From: a virus
Direction: 5' to 3' (one strand)
DNA: 31,639 nt
Virus record (IMG/VR): IMGVR_UViG_3300042867_001824
Location: 1-31,639 of that record
Shown: piece after piece, positions 23,973 to 31,639 of the stretch
Numbering within the stretch: the stretch's first letter is position 1
How the letters are laid out: each line of letters opens with the position of its first letter
Program-made: the position numbers and the translations under genes
The notes under the pieces: model-generated
Databases searched by the model: none
What the model saw: the letters and a program-made list of their open reading frames with translations, nothing else
What the model was told of the DNA's origin: nothing

Positions 23973-25787
23973 ATGAGTTTACCAGAATTTTTAAAAAGTC
24001 CATCTGATTCGATCTGGAGATTAAAATATAAATCCTTAAAGCAATATTACGCAAGTGAATATAATTCTAAATATTTTTCATTTGACAAATATCAATTGGA
24101 AATAGATCCAGATGAACCCATGGAACATGTTGAAAAATACGATCCAAATAGAAGGCAACTAGAAATCATAAAGTGTTGTCATAGCTTTTCGTATTTTTGC
24201 CACAAATATGTAAAGATTCTACATCCAACAAAAGGTCTTGTTCCATTTATAATGTTTAAATATCAGCACAAAGTAATAAGTGATTATATGAATCATAGAT
24301 TCAATATTATTTCAAAGTTTCGTCAAGGTGGTTTGACGACTGTTACACTTTTATGGGGCATGTGGAAATGCATGTTTCAAACTGATCAACAAATTATGTT
24401 ATTGTCAAAAACAGATAGAGAAGCCACAGATATTGGAATGATGATTGATCGTGCTTCTGAAAATTTACCAGATTGGCTTAGGCCAAAAAAAGATGGTAAG
24501 TGGAATGATCACTTGAAAATGTTTACCGAAACTGGCAGTTCTTTGAAGTTTTATTCTCCTCAAGCAGCCCGTGGAAAATCCGTTACATTTTTAATTATTG
24601 ACGAAGTTGCGTTTATCGAAGATATGGATAAGCATTGGAAAGCTATGTGGCCTGTGCTTTCTACTGGTGGTAGCTGTGCTTTGGTTTCCACTGTAAATGG
24701 TATTGGAAATTGGTATCATCAGACCTATATTGAGGCCAGAGAGAAAAGAAATTTATTTCATATCATAGATTTAGATTATTGGGAACATCCAGATTACAAT
24801 AATCCTAAGTGGGCATCGGAACAAAAAGCTCAGTTGGGAGAAAAAGGTTTTTTACAAGAAGTTTTAAGAGAGTTTTTGGGAACTGGCGAGACTTATTTTT
24901 CATCCAAGATAGTTCGAGAGCTTACAGAACAAACCATAAACAACAATCCAAATAGAAAATTATTTGCAAAATGGTGCAATCTTATGGGATTTGCAGCAAT
25001 TTGTGAATCAGAAGAGAACAAAGGTGCTTTGTGGGTATGGAAAGAGCCAGTTGAAGGTCATGAATATATTATTGGTGCAGATTGTGCCGAAGGTCAGGGA
25101 GAAAACAATGACAATAGTTGCTTCCAAGTAATTGATATGCTGACTTTAGAACAAGTTGCAGAATTTTATTCAAATACCATACCTCCACATCTATTTGCAC
25201 AAACATTAAAAGAAGTTGGAATTTACTATAATAATTCACTTATGGTTGTGGAAAATATGGGGCCTGGTATAGCTGTTTTGAATAATTTACAAAATCAATT
25301 GTATTATGATAATTTGTATTTTGATTCGACCAAGTCTAATTCTAGGGCTGGTATAAAAATGGGGCAGGTAAATCGTCCATTGTTTCTTGAAACTTTACAA
25401 AATAAATTAATGAATCAACAAATAAGAATAAATAGTATTAGATTTACAAATGAACTTGGTACATTTGAATATAATTCAACGACTAAAAAGGCACAAGCTC
25501 AAAAAGGAAAGCACGATGACGCTATCATGTCAATGTGCATGGCATTATATGTTAGAGATTCTATGATGCAAGACATTCCATTAGGAGCTTCTATTGATAC
25601 GAATAGAATTGACAAAATAAATAATGAAGTTTACGAAGAAATAAAAAGAGAGCTAGAAGAGGGCAAGCCAGAGGACATTCTTAAAATTACAAAATCTAGT
25701 TTATTTGATGAAGATGATATCTATAATTCTGATGGCGTTTCCTTCAGAAGAAAAAATGAAAGTTTGCTAAGAGAGTTCGGATGGTAA
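23973..25787 (+). CDS. 17: terminase large subunit (T4 gp17-like)
   Basis: The 604-residue DNA-packaging motor has an ATPase N-terminal half and a nuclease C-terminal half. The Walker A region is the deviant KFRQGGLTT (115-123), which lacks the usual Lys before Thr; Arg/Lys at its start probably substitutes, as in other phage terminases. Walker B with the catalytic Glu is FLIIDE (206-211), and the coupling motif is STVNG (239-243). RNase-H-like nuclease acidic residues are Asp370 (GADCAEG), Glu427 (VVENMG) and Asp515/516 (KGKHDDAIMS). The ATG at 23973 begins MSLPEFLKSP. Three genes follow closely on the same strand. A small terminase subunit is not visible in this window. Confidence 0.95.
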   Translation: MSLPEFLKSPSDSIWRLKYKSLKQYYASEYNSKYFSFDKYQLEIDPDEPMEHVEKYDPNRRQLEIIKCCHSFSYFCHKYVKILHPTKGLVPFIMFKYQHKVISDYMNHRFNIISKFRQGGLTTVTLLWGMWKCMFQTDQQIMLLSKTDREATDIGMMIDRASENLPDWLRPKKDGKWNDHLKMFTETGSSLKFYSPQAARGKSVTFLIIDEVAFIEDMDKHWKAMWPVLSTGGSCALVSTVNGIGNWYHQTYIEAREKRNLFHIIDLDYWEHPDYNNPKWASEQKAQLGEKGFLQEVLREFLGTGETYFSSKIVRELTEQTINNNPNRKLFAKWCNLMGFAAICESEENKGALWVWKEPVEGHEYIIGADCAEGQGENNDNSCFQVIDMLTLEQVAEFYSNTIPPHLFAQTLKEVGIYYNNSLMVVENMGPGIAVLNNLQNQLYYDNLYFDSTKSNSRAGIKMGQVNRPLFLETLQNKLMNQQIRINSIRFTNELGTFEYNSTTKKAQAQKGKHDDAIMSMCMALYVRDSMMQDIPLGASIDTNRIDKINNEVYEEIKRELEEGKPEDILKITKSSLFDEDDIYNSDGVSFRRKNESLLREFGW

Positions 25788-25790
25788 ATT

Positions 25791-26684
25791 ATGTCGCTAC
25801 AAAAATACATTGAAAAAAAATATCATAAATCAAAAGTGAATTATGATATTTCTGAGTACAAAAAAAATGTGCAAGACATATGTTTTGTTTTTAAGAACAA
25901 GCGTGAATTGCGTGAGTATTATATTGATTTGTCAGAATTATCTAAAGATTTAGATTTTATAAATTATCCAAAAAAATTTAAATTACTTTTAAATATATGT
26001 TCGCCTAACGAATCTGAATATCTAAAAGAATTTGAACATTTCTTCGAATGGGCATCTATAAGAGAAAATTATAAAATTAGAAGAATAGAAGAAAATATTA
26101 CAAATATTAAATCATTTTATTTTTTAAAAGAAGATGTTAATTTAGATGACATTTCATTTGTGATAGAATCAAAATGTTCCAAGATATTAAATAAATTTAA
26201 AATTTTGGACATTTATATAAATGAAGCGATTCAAGAAACAAATTGGAATGGAACTGATGTTATTGTTCATATTTTAACTGATGATTCTGCTAAAATTCAA
26301 GTTGGCGATGGAAATATATTTTTATCAATGGATGACAATGGTATTAAATATATTTCTGAAGAGTCATCTAATTGCAATCAAGATTTTGAAATATTAAGAG
26401 ACAGGTTGTTCAATCCAATTAAACATTATTTCGATTTCTATATTCAAGAAAAAACCGATAATAACAAAAAGATAAATAGCTTTAAAAGAAGTTTTTATTT
26501 AAATAAAATAAATGAATATTTTTATTTTCCTTTGGATTTAAAAAGACCAGAACAAAAAGATGGAATGGACATTTGGAAGATTAAATTAAAGTTAAATCAA
26601 GTAATTTTTGAAGAAGGTTTTTTTAGAGTTAAAGATTGTTTGCAAAAAATAAGATATCTAGAATTGGAGTCGCATGAAAGTTAA
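25791..26684 (+). CDS. unknown protein downstream of terminase
   Basis: The 297-residue protein, rich in Lys, Ile and Asn, starts three bases after the terminase stop. I recognise no domain. The N-terminus (MSLQKYIEKKYHKSK) is basic and helical; the middle has beta-type segments (GTDVIVHILTDDSAKIQVGD). A tail or neck role can be suspected from the neighbourhood only. Its 3' end overlaps the next gene by 11 bases, which supports a shared message. Confidence 0.7.
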   Translation: MSLQKYIEKKYHKSKVNYDISEYKKNVQDICFVFKNKRELREYYIDLSELSKDLDFINYPKKFKLLLNICSPNESEYLKEFEHFFEWASIRENYKIRRIEENITNIKSFYFLKEDVNLDDISFVIESKCSKILNKFKILDIYINEAIQETNWNGTDVIVHILTDDSAKIQVGDGNIFLSMDDNGIKYISEESSNCNQDFEILRDRLFNPIKHYFDFYIQEKTDNNKKINSFKRSFYLNKINEYFYFPLDLKRPEQKDGMDIWKIKLKLNQVIFEEGFFRVKDCLQKIRYLELESHES

Positions 26685-26988
26685 TTTAAATGAAATTAAA
26701 AATTATATTTCCATGGCTTTGTCTGGAACATCTGGAGATTTTCAAATGGCAGAAATAAACTTCTATTTGAAAACAGCTTTGCAAAAAATTGAACAAAAAC
26801 AAATCAAAGAAAACAAAAAGTCTGAATTTGTATCTTCTAATATGGTTCTAAAAAATGGCACACTAATAAATCCAATAGATGCAAAAAAAGCTATTTCGAA
26901 AATTGACGAATTAATCAACTTTGAACAAAATAAGATTAATTCATCATTTATAAAACAAGACAAAGAAATAAAAACTATTATAGATTAG
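26674..26988 (+). CDS. small helical protein of unknown function
   Basis: The 104-residue protein is Lys/Ile/Asn-rich and helical, with a short turn region FVSSNMVLKNGTLINPIDAK and helices on either side. GGAG precedes the ATG, which lies inside the end of the previous gene, and the next gene starts eight bases after it. This looks like one operon with terminase. No family recognised. Confidence 0.68.
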   Translation: MKVNLNEIKNYISMALSGTSGDFQMAEINFYLKTALQKIEQKQIKENKKSEFVSSNMVLKNGTLINPIDAKKAISKIDELINFEQNKINSSFIKQDKEIKTIID

Positions 26989-26996
26989 GTGAAAAT

Positions 26997-27518
26997 ATGA
27001 AAACAAATTGGAATGGAATTTTAAAAATAACTCATGCACAACACATAAGAAATAATGAGATTATTTGGGAAGATAAAAATCTTTATAATATTCTTCATTC
27101 TCAAGGAGAAGAATTATTTTTAAAAACTTTATTTTATAATGATGGTACACTGCCAACACCAATATATTATCTTGGCTTGGACTCAAGAACAGCAATAACT
27201 TATGCCGACAGTATGACAAGCTTAGTTGGCGAACCTACTGGAAGCGGGTACACAAGACAACCACTGAATTCAACATCTACAGGCAATACAGGATGGACTA
27301 TTTCTGCGGAAACAAGTATTCATAAAGCTTTATCTAATGTGGTTTCATTTGTTGCTAGTGGTGGTTCTTATGGACCCATGTATAATTTGTTTTTGACAAA
27401 TAAATCAGATAATACAGGAAGTCTTATCTCAAGCGTTTCATTGTCAACCCCATCAACATTGACAAGTGGAGATGTGCTTAGTTTGAGAATGACTCTATCT
27501 CTTAGAGATGTACCTTAA
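26997..27518 (+). CDS. probable virion structural protein
   Basis: The 173-residue protein has a Gly/Ser/Thr-rich, beta-type composition unlike its Lys-rich neighbours. It carries the pattern YYLGLDSRTAITYADSMTSL, then GEPTGSGYTRQPL and a repeated S-L-S-T-P-S-T-L-T-S-G-D-V ending, as in many small phage tail or baseplate-associated proteins. GGTGAA precedes the ATG. Last gene of the terminase run. Its stop overlaps the stop of the convergent gene. Confidence 0.65.
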   Translation: MKTNWNGILKITHAQHIRNNEIIWEDKNLYNILHSQGEELFLKTLFYNDGTLPTPIYYLGLDSRTAITYADSMTSLVGEPTGSGYTRQPLNSTSTGNTGWTISAETSIHKALSNVVSFVASGGSYGPMYNLFLTNKSDNTGSLISSVSLSTPSTLTSGDVLSLRMTLSLRDVP

Positions 27519-27943
27519 ATTATAGTTGATATCAATCTTTGATCGTCATATATTTCAATAATGTGAACTATACTGTAATTTATAGTTTTCTTTTTTATAC
27601 GACTATATTCTTTGTATTGTAGACTTTCTTTTCCGCCATCTTTTGAATCTCTAAGCATAATACCTATTGGTAAAGTGCTATTGTCTAAGAATGGTGGTAA
27701 AAATATGTTATAACCTTCATCAAACTTTGTGACTGCCTTTTTTCCATCATCTATTTTAAGCTTATATTTACAAAAAACTTCAATTGCAGGTTCTGATGTT
27801 TTTCCATTTAAGAACCATATTGGAACTGATACCCCTATAGCTTCTATTTCTGCATCTGGTTCTGCAAATAAATATCTCTGCTCTTTTGTAAGAAAGATAT
27901 TGTGAGATACCGTTAGAGTTAAAACATTTTCGTCTATATACAT
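27515..27943 (-). CDS. unknown beta-rich protein
   Basis: The 142-residue protein has mixed beta content and a recognisable hydrophobic core but no motif I can name (for example NVLTLTVSHNIFLTKEQRYL and VSVPIWFLNGKTSEPA). It is convergent with the structural gene and divergent from the exported protease gene. It is not obviously exported. Confidence 0.6.
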   Translation of the reverse strand: MYIDENVLTLTVSHNIFLTKEQRYLFAEPDAEIEAIGVSVPIWFLNGKTSEPAIEVFCKYKLKIDDGKKAVTKFDEGYNIFLPPFLDNSTLPIGIMLRDSKDGGKESLQYKEYSRIKKKTINYSIVHIIEIYDDQRLISTII

Positions 27944-27968
27944 AAGGAATTACTCTAAAAGAGGAAAT

Positions 27969-28847
27969 ATGAAAAAATTTATTATAAACCTTTTCTGTTT
28001 ATTTACTATTTTATCTACAAATTTGGCATTTGGTCAAGAAATAAAAGTACATCCTCTTGACAAAATGCCATTATTGCCATCAAAAATTGGCTATTATGGC
28101 GAAGCACCTGTCGAGCAAAGAGGGATTGAATTTAGAAAATGGTTGGCACCATCGGTTAAAATAGCTGTGTCGGATGGTTCTGGTTCTGGAACTATAGTTT
28201 ATTACGATTCTTTAAAAAACATAGCTTATGTGGCTACATGTGGTCATCTTTGGAATTATGGAGTTATGAATTCTCAAGAAGGATTAAAAAGAAATATAAC
28301 ATGTAAAATAATCACATGGTTTCATAATGAAAAAAAATTAGCAGAACCAAAAACATATACTGCGAAAGTTCTTTTTTACAATCATATCACTGGAGCAGAC
28401 ACAGCACTTGTTTCGTTTGAACCAGATTGGGTGCCAAATTATTTTCCAATTGCACCTAAAAATTACCAGTATAAAAAAGGTAGTATTATGCATAGTTGTG
28501 GATGTGATGGTGGTGACGAAGTGGCTCATTATGAGGTCGAAGTGGTTGGTGTAATTAATGAAAGTCTGACAACAATAAAAAATAGCCCAAGACCAGGCCG
28601 TTCTGGTGGTGGTTTAATGGATGATAAATATTACATTGCAACTTGTTGGGCAACATCAATGTATAAAGGAACAAGTGAGGGTTATTTTACGCCACTGCCA
28701 GTAATTCATGATATATGGACAAAAAATGGATATGAATTTTTACTCAAGATCAGACCAGATTTTGATTTAGCTAAAAAATTAAAAATTATTGATAGAACTG
28801 TTAGGCAGAATAAGTATGACGAAGAATATATTTTGATTCCAAATTAA
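27969..28847 (+). CDS. exported trypsin-like (S1-fold) serine protease
   Basis: The 292-residue protein has a signal peptide (KKFIINLFCLFTILSTNLAFG, cleavage near residue 22). The mature part carries the chymotrypsin-fold catalytic set: His93 in YVATCGHLW, Asp144 in TGADTALVSF, and Ser212 in GRSGGGL. Cys residues are spread through the fold (C91, C177, C179). GAGGAAAT precedes the ATG. It should act in the periplasm or outside the cell. Together with the M28, papain-like and thermolysin-like enzymes it makes this window unusually rich in peptidases. The next gene follows after ten bases. Confidence 0.85.
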   Translation: MKKFIINLFCLFTILSTNLAFGQEIKVHPLDKMPLLPSKIGYYGEAPVEQRGIEFRKWLAPSVKIAVSDGSGSGTIVYYDSLKNIAYVATCGHLWNYGVMNSQEGLKRNITCKIITWFHNEKKLAEPKTYTAKVLFYNHITGADTALVSFEPDWVPNYFPIAPKNYQYKKGSIMHSCGCDGGDEVAHYEVEVVGVINESLTTIKNSPRPGRSGGGLMDDKYYIATCWATSMYKGTSEGYFTPLPVIHDIWTKNGYEFLLKIRPDFDLAKKLKIIDRTVRQNKYDEEYILIPN

Positions 28848-28856
28848 GGTTTTTAT

Positions 28857-29702
28857 ATGATGACATTTTTAGAATTTTTAGATTATAAAGAAAATAACAA
28901 TTTATCTTCTGATGAATATACCGAACTTCAATCAACATTAAGAAAAATGATGTCTGACAATCTTGATCTTGGAAATTTCGTATCAAATCTTAAGCAATTT
29001 ATTTCTAACCCTAAGTTTGTTGATTTTTTAAAATCTGGTGATGAAAATGATGCTTTGAAAATCACAAGAAAAAATATACCTGTAGCTGATTTAATTCCAA
29101 CTCAAGATGAAATTTTTCTTGAATCATCTTTAGATAATGGATTAACTGATAGATTTGGCAACCTTGCACAATTCCTTGATGGTAATGCACAAGTAAAGGG
29201 CTATGTAGTCACTTGTATGGTGAATGGTAGTGTTTTCATTCTTGATGGTCATCATAGGTGGTCACAATATTTTCTATTTAATCCGCAATCAGAAGTTCCT
29301 TGTTTGATAATTGAAAATTTAAATTCATATTTAAGAGGATTAAAAATAGCACATTTAGCTGTTGCTGCAAAATTAAGTAGTGTTCCTTCAGCTTCTGGAA
29401 GTGAAACTAATCTATTCACCATAGATTACGAATCATTTGAAAACCATATTAAAAATATAATTACAGAAAAATCATTACAAATATTTATTGATAAGAATTT
29501 AGCCAAAAATGTTGATGATGTGGTTGATTTTCTTTGGAATAATGTATTAAAAATAAGAAAATACAATTTAGGAAAAGAATCAAGAGGTTTAATGCCTCAA
29601 ACTGGTGGTGCTGCCAAAGGATTTGAAAAAGACTTAGAACAAGGAAAAATAAATGTCATCCCAGATTGGTTGACTTTATCTGGATTATTGGCAGAAAATT
29701 AA
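28857..29702 (+). CDS. ParB/sulfiredoxin-fold protein with capsid-targeting-like leader (copy 1)
   Basis: The 281-residue protein starts MMTFLEFLDYKE, a T4-internal-protein-like leader. The ParB/Srx core spans about residues 72-160: VADLIPTQDEI, a strand GYVVTCMVNGSVFI, and DGHHRWSQYF (130-139), in which G-H-H-R replaces the G-E-R-R of ParB or the G-C-H-R of sulfiredoxin. The family includes nucleases, CTPases and ATP-using kinases. The C-terminal part (LMPQTGGAAKGFE, then IPDWLTLSGL) is shared with the next gene. It follows the protease gene by ten bases with AAGG upstream. It is a tandem paralogue of 29744-30700. Confidence 0.75.
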   Translation: MMTFLEFLDYKENNNLSSDEYTELQSTLRKMMSDNLDLGNFVSNLKQFISNPKFVDFLKSGDENDALKITRKNIPVADLIPTQDEIFLESSLDNGLTDRFGNLAQFLDGNAQVKGYVVTCMVNGSVFILDGHHRWSQYFLFNPQSEVPCLIIENLNSYLRGLKIAHLAVAAKLSSVPSASGSETNLFTIDYESFENHIKNIITEKSLQIFIDKNLAKNVDDVVDFLWNNVLKIRKYNLGKESRGLMPQTGGAAKGFEKDLEQGKINVIPDWLTLSGLLAEN

Positions 29703-29743
29703 AATTTTATATTATATATAATAAATCAATAACAGGAGACATA

Positions 29744-30700
29744 ATGAAATCATTTTTAGAGTTTTGGAGCCAAATAAAAGAAGAAGCACCAGTAGCACCA
29801 CAAACACCAGTAGTGGGGCAACAACAAGTGGCTAAACAAGCACCAGTAGCACCACAAACACCAGTAGTGGGGCAACAACAAGTGGCTAAACAAGCACCAG
29901 CAGCAGGACAGCAACAAGTTACAGAAGTATTAAAATCTATAATGGCTGCTCCAAATATGGAAAATTTTATAAGTCAATTGCAAAATGCAATAAATAAACC
30001 AGAATTTTTAGAATTGTTGAATAGTGGAGATGGACAAAAAGATAAAATAGCCATTTCTGATAAGCCAATTCCTGCCAATAAACTGATTCCAACTCAAGCT
30101 GAAATTTATCTAAGCAAATCAATAGACATGGGAATACAAAAACCAGAAAAACTTTTATCTGGTGATCCTTCTGCTATTCCTGGTAGTATTATTGTTGGAG
30201 CTACAAAAGATGGAAAATATGCAATTATTGATGGTCATCATAGATGGTCACAATATTTTGTTTTTAATCCACAATCAGAAATTAATTGTAAAATTTTAGA
30301 AGGAATTAATTCCTCTCTTGATGCACTAAAAACTACTCAATTGGCACTAACTGCAAAAAGTGGCACAGTAAAATTAGAGTCTGATAGCGGAGTGGATTTA
30401 ATGACCATATCTGAGCAAGTTTTTAAAGATTATGTATTGGAAAAGTTAAAAGCCGCACAAACGCTTCCTATCTTTACAAAAGTAATACCAGAAATAAAAG
30501 ATGAAAATCAAGCAGTTGATTATTTGTGGAAAAATGTATTACTATTGCAGTCAATTAAAGGAAAGCAAGATCAAGCAAACGCAAGACCTTTAATGCCTCA
30601 AACTGGCAGTGCTAAAGGTTGGGATGCAGCATTGCAAGCTGGACAGGTTAATATTGTTCCTGATTGGCTAGTACTTTCTGGCGTAGTCATTCGTGACTAA
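29744..30700 (+). CDS. ParB/sulfiredoxin-fold protein with capsid-targeting-like leader (copy 2)
   Basis: The protein has 318 residues. I use the ATG at 29744 because AGGAG precedes it; the open frame extends 26 codons further up. The leader MKSFLEFWSQIKE is followed by a perfect I-x-E site (IKE, 11-13) for a gp21-type protease. Residues 14-60 are a Pro/Gln/Val-rich linker with two 18-residue direct repeats and a partial third. The ParB/Srx core follows (NKLIPTQAEI, IIVGATKDGKYAIIDGHHRW), then the same C-terminal region as copy 1. The extended linker distinguishes it from copy 1. A function as an injected effector is inferred. Confidence 0.78.
   Translation: MKSFLEFWSQIKEEAPVAPQTPVVGQQQVAKQAPVAPQTPVVGQQQVAKQAPAAGQQQVTEVLKSIMAAPNMENFISQLQNAINKPEFLELLNSGDGQKDKIAISDKPIPANKLIPTQAEIYLSKSIDMGIQKPEKLLSGDPSAIPGSIIVGATKDGKYAIIDGHHRWSQYFVFNPQSEINCKILEGINSSLDALKTTQLALTAKSGTVKLESDSGVDLMTISEQVFKDYVLEKLKAAQTLPIFTKVIPEIKDENQAVDYLWKNVLLLQSIKGKQDQANARPLMPQTGSAKGWDAALQAGQVNIVPDWLVLSGVVIRD
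29786..29920 (+). repeat. 54-bp direct repeats within copy 2 of the ParB-like gene
   Basis: Two identical 54-base units (29786-29839 and 29840-29893) each encode APVAPQTPVVGQQQVAKQ. A shortened, diverged third unit follows. Identical tandem units indicate recent duplication, and linker length is probably variable between relatives. Confidence 0.92.
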
Positions 30701-31455
30701 TTTTTATAAAAGGTACAAACCTTTCTATAATCACAAAATCTACAATGGTTTCCTACTGATCCAACAACTAAAGATGGATCAGAGGAAACTATGCGATCAT
30801 AAGTTTCTATAAGTTCTTGTTGTGCTGAATCAAGACTTTCTTGTGTGAATCCAGTCGATACTATTTCAGATCCTTCTAGATAAAACAAAGCTGCTTTGAT
30901 GTTTTCTGCTTTTGCACCAAAGTGATTTTGAATTATTTTTCCATATGTTCTTAATTGTAGGTCTTTTCCTATATTACTTTTATTTTTTCGCCACATTCCT
31001 TGTTTCGTGGTTTTGTAATCAAGAATAAAGAATTTATCTTCACGAATAATAAGTCGATCAATAAATCCTTTTATTTTTTTATTATTTGGTGGATCAATAT
31101 CATAATTGAATTCCCACTCTAATTCGCCATCAAAACCAATTCTATCGGTAATTGTTTTGACATTTGCCAAATGAATTGGTAATTTTTTTTTGTATTGTGA
31201 AGGCAATGGGGGCGAAGGATTGTTCTGTTCCAACATGATTTTACCAGTCAAAATTTCTGAGGCAATTTCTTCTATTGGTTTTTTACCTTTTTCCATCACA
31301 TAATGTTCTGCAACTTTATGGACAATTTTTCCATATGTGAAGTGGTCAGCAACTGGTTCATTTGATATAATCTTCAAATGATACCTGTATTTGTATTGGG
31401 CATGACAAGTATCGAAGCACTGTTTTCTAGATACCGAGATATGTTCAATGTTCAT
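30697..31455 (-). CDS. RecB/Cas4-like PD-(D/E)XK nuclease with probable Fe-S cluster
   Basis: The protein has 252 residues from the ATG at 31455 (GGAG upstream). The open frame continues further, but that part would overlap the divergent gene. RecB-family nuclease motifs: His46 in YGKIVHKVAEHY, Asp133 in GFIDRL, Asp146-x-Lys148 in ILDYKTTK, and Gln167-x3-Tyr171 in QLRTYG. The Cys set of AddB/Cas4-type 4Fe-4S nucleases is present: an early Cys (C13 or C17, CFDTC) and a C-terminal CRFCDYRKVC (C238-x2-C241-x5-C247). An exonuclease role in phage replication or recombination is likely. It is next to a probable primase gene. Confidence 0.88.
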   Translation of the reverse strand: MNIEHISVSRKQCFDTCHAQYKYRYHLKIISNEPVADHFTYGKIVHKVAEHYVMEKGKKPIEEIASEILTGKIMLEQNNPSPPLPSQYKKKLPIHLANVKTITDRIGFDGELEWEFNYDIDPPNNKKIKGFIDRLIIREDKFFILDYKTTKQGMWRKNKSNIGKDLQLRTYGKIIQNHFGAKAENIKAALFYLEGSEIVSTGFTQESLDSAQQELIETYDRIVSSDPSLVVGSVGNHCRFCDYRKVCTFYKN

Positions 31456-31494
31456 TTTTGTTTCTCCGCTTAATTGTAAAGAGAAAGAATTAAA

Positions 31495-31639
31495 ATGGCA
31501 ATAAATTTTGACAAATTTGTTGAATGGGCAGAATCTAGATTTAGCGATGTGATTGTTAAAGGTAATGAAATTCATTTGAATAGTATATTTTCAGATGATA
31601 CAAAACATCATTTGTGGTGCAATCCGACTGGTGGCAAGA
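31495..31639 (+). CDS. probable DNA primase, N-terminal zinc-binding part (cut by window edge)
   Basis: The 48 visible residues begin MAINFDKFVEWAESRFSD with GAGAAAG upstream and run in frame to the edge. The stretch DDTKHHLWCNPTGGK resembles the start of the zinc-binding region of T4-superfamily and environmental phage primases, in which W-C-N-x-x-G-G-K is followed by further Cys residues. The rest lies outside the window, so this is a tentative family call. It is divergent from the Fe-S nuclease gene, consistent with entry into a replication module. Confidence 0.6.
   Translation, partial: MAINFDKFVEWAESRFSDVIVKGNEIHLNSIFSDDTKHHLWCNPTGGK

Noticed and set aside
24315-24341. Terminase might be inactive because its Walker A lacks the usual Lys
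   Set aside because: Deviant R-Q-G-G-x-T-T P-loops with an upstream basic residue occur in many phage terminases, and all other motifs are intact.
29590-30615. MPQTG in both ParB-like proteins resembles a sortase LPxTG signal
   Set aside because: There is no following hydrophobic segment or basic tail, no signal peptide, and the motif lies inside a conserved soluble region.
30712-30735. Weak hairpin (AAAGG/CCTTT) near overlapping stop codons as a terminator
   Set aside because: The stem is only five pairs, lies inside the nuclease coding region and has no T tract on either strand.

Overview
The window is part of the genome of a tailed dsDNA phage of the T4 superfamily (a contractile-tail myovirus lineage). 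On the minus strand, between about 12.9 kb and 3.9 kb, it carries the T4 head block in canonical order: portal (gp20-like), an extra protein in the gp67/gp68 position, prohead protease (gp21-like), core scaffold (gp22-like) and major capsid protein (gp23-like). A T4-type large terminase (gp17-like) lies on the plus strand at 24.0-25.8 kb. The DNA is strongly AT-rich, with Shine-Dalgarno sites of the AAGGA/GGAG type. A lipobox protein and several signal-peptide proteins suggest a Gram-negative host, but the host cannot be named from the sequence.

Layout. 0-3.9 kb: a truncated minus-strand gene, a SAM methyltransferase-like gene, and two divergently transcribed PD-(D/E)XK homing-endonuclease-like genes next to the capsid gene. 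3.9-12.9 kb: the head-assembly operon. It is interrupted by plus-strand accessory genes (a small protein with a possible capsid-targeting leader and a second methyltransferase), and the portal carries an in-frame mini-intein. 13-19.4 kb: accessory region with a sulfotransferase-like protein, a papain-like exported peptidase, an extreme poly-aspartate protein, a lipoprotein, a third methyltransferase, a thermolysin-like metallopeptidase and unknown proteins. 19.5-23.9 kb: minus-strand genes for a virion-type protein ending in a seven-repeat RCC1 propeller, a small exported protein, a Zn-finger protein, a ferritin-like protein and an exported M28 peptidase. 24-27.5 kb: terminase plus three downstream genes, the last structural-like. 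27.5-30.7 kb: an unknown protein, an exported trypsin-like protease, and two tandem ParB/sulfiredoxin-fold paralogues. 30.7 kb to the end: a RecB/Cas4-like Fe-S nuclease and the start of a probable primase, that is, the edge of a replication module.

How the genes work together. The core genes would build a prohead (scaffold, capsid, portal), mature it by proteolysis and fill it with DNA. Several otherwise unrelated proteins begin with a short leader of the form M-K-(S/T)-F-x-(E/Q)-(F/W). This resembles the capsid-targeting sequence of T4 internal proteins. My main inference is that this phage may package a set of internal proteins, including the two ParB-like paralogues, that are processed by its gp21-like protease and could be injected with the DNA. 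Other unusual points are four exported or extracellular-type peptidases of different catalytic classes, a poly-Asp protein with two runs of exactly 32 Asp, the portal intein, and a remnant duplicate of a zinc-ribbon gene flanking a methyltransferase. No tRNA, rRNA, CRISPR array or insertion sequence was recognised. No stretch longer than about 190 bases lacks a gene.
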